From NCBI GenBank assembly GCA_907165065.1, contig OU015529.1, positions 8,295,054 to 8,359,053 on the forward strand: a stretch of 64,000 nucleotides of DNA, in the 5' to 3' direction. Below the pieces are notes generated by a model. That model was not told the DNA's origin and searched no databases. It was given only the letters and a program-made list of their open reading frames with translations. The DNA comes from Caprimulgus europaeus. Its lineage: Eukaryota; Chordata; Aves; Caprimulgiformes; Caprimulgidae. Below are positions 63,116-64,000 of the stretch, piece after piece. The position numbers and the translations under genes are program-made. Each line of letters begins with the position of its first letter. Positions within the stretch are counted from its first letter, which is position 1.

Positions 63116-63220
63116 AATCTTACCATGGAGACAGACCTGACAGCTGCAAATGGCAAAAAAGTCAAAGCACTTGAAATATTTGCTTACGCTCTGCAATTCT
63201 TTAAGGAACAGGCATTAAAG
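63116..63220 (+). CDS. HSPA12A: HSPA12A coding exon 5
   Basis: A 105-nt, 35-codon exon after TTCTTTCATGTAG, ending TTAAAG before GTAGGA. It encodes [20 protein letters not shown], then [15 protein letters not shown], matching the vertebrate HSPA12A segment that follows the HTTG of exon 4. It starts and ends in phase 0. The remaining three quarters of the protein, including the second half of the ATPase domain, lies beyond the window. Confidence 0.97.
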
Positions 63221-64000
63221 GTAGGATAATGCTTCCTTATCTAGATTTTCTGTATTTATAACTGGTATAAATGTGGGCTTAACACTTCTAACCTTGCCAA
63301 GCTTTGACCTCAGTAGTATTTGATGTAAACAAAGCAAGGCAGCTGTAGAAACTCCAGGCAGGCTGTGGACTCTAGAGAGCTCACAATAGCCTCAAGTGAT
63401 TTCCCCTTACACAGAGGAAGCTTGATTCAATAATAGTAAGTATATCTCCGAGATGCAGAGTTCTGAATATCTTCTTACTGGCTTAAATATTTTCTACTGC
63501 TTTTTTCATTAAAAAACATTGATTTGAAAAGAAAATGTAAAAGTGAAGGAGCTAAAGCTCAGGAATTAAATTTGAGACTGGGTCATGTCCTTGTCCCCTA
63601 CACTTCTGCTGCTGGGATGATGGATTGTTCTGTCTTCACGCAAGGTTCTCTCTCATGTTGAAGAGTTAGCACTGTGAAACACAATGGGATGGGCACCTAC
63701 TGGTACCAGTCTCCTGTCTGAATCTTTATCTTCACTGATTAAGCAAAAGGAGTCAGATGAGCTGGATTTATTTTGTAATAGAAAGATTATTAAAAGCTCA
63801 TTTACAATTTGGTGGTTTGAATCTCACTGTAAGCCTGTACAAAGATGACCTGCTGAGGTGAACAAGCCAGCTAACCTAGTGGAATTAGTGTAATTACGCC
63901 AGTGCAGTGATCTGTACAGGCCACTTGATTGCACTGAGAGGTTCAATCTATTCACCTATGTAGAATTCTGCACTAGCACAGAAATATAGCCTCTGTTATC
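63221..64000 (+). other. HSPA12A: HSPA12A intron 5, start only
   Basis: Begins GTAGGA. No sequence matching the next expected HSPA12A segment is seen before the window ends, so the intron continues to the right. Confidence 0.8.

Noticed and set aside
1..64000. CRISPR arrays, prokaryotic operons, tRNA or rRNA genes
   Set aside because: No regularly spaced repeats, ribosome-binding-site-led gene strings, tRNA-like cloverleaf or rRNA sequence was seen. The window is plainly vertebrate.

Overview
The window is vertebrate nuclear DNA and almost certainly from a bird. It carries at least seven CR1 LINE fragments, several ending in the avian-typical 8-bp ATTCTGTG-type 3' repeat. It also has an avian-type endogenous retroviral solo LTR, compact AT-rich non-coding sequence, and one large split gene that can be read exon by exon. 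No bacterial-style operon, CRISPR array or phage module is present. The species cannot be named from what is visible.

The one confidently identified gene is HSPA12A, an atypical member of the Hsp70 superfamily, on the + strand. It starts in a CpG island (about 35690-36910) and runs off the right edge. Five coding exons were placed by splice signals, reading-frame continuity and similarity to the vertebrate protein: 36183-36210, 53106-53191, 55476-55603, 62020-62206 and 63116-63220. Together they give 534 nt (178 codons, roughly the first quarter of the protein) with matching phases at every junction. Intron 1 is about 16.9 kb and contains three antisense CR1 copies. One of these keeps a 482-codon uninterrupted reverse-transcriptase reading frame.

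Left of the CpG island (1-35.6 kb) is mainly intergenic. At the far left (about 373-565, minus strand) is a coding-looking charged, coiled-coil-like segment ending in a stop, possibly the last exon of an unidentified gene. A candidate exon with a very good acceptor lies at 9062-9180 (+). A near-perfect 26-bp inverted repeat at 10066-10133 could fold as a microRNA-like hairpin. The rest is CR1 copies (17671-18580 +, 22575-22800 +, 24128-24465 -, 33981-34702 -), a 984-bp solo LTR at 28316-29299 with a 5-bp target-site duplication, simple repeats and unremarkable AT-rich DNA.

The least expected items are the 10.1-kb hairpin, a possible second first exon of HSPA12A at 36676-36741 whose splice phase fits exon 3 but not exon 2, a three-codon upstream ORF 47 nt before the HSPA12A start, and a long intact CR1 reverse-transcriptase frame. 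I found no evidence of a wholly new biological system.
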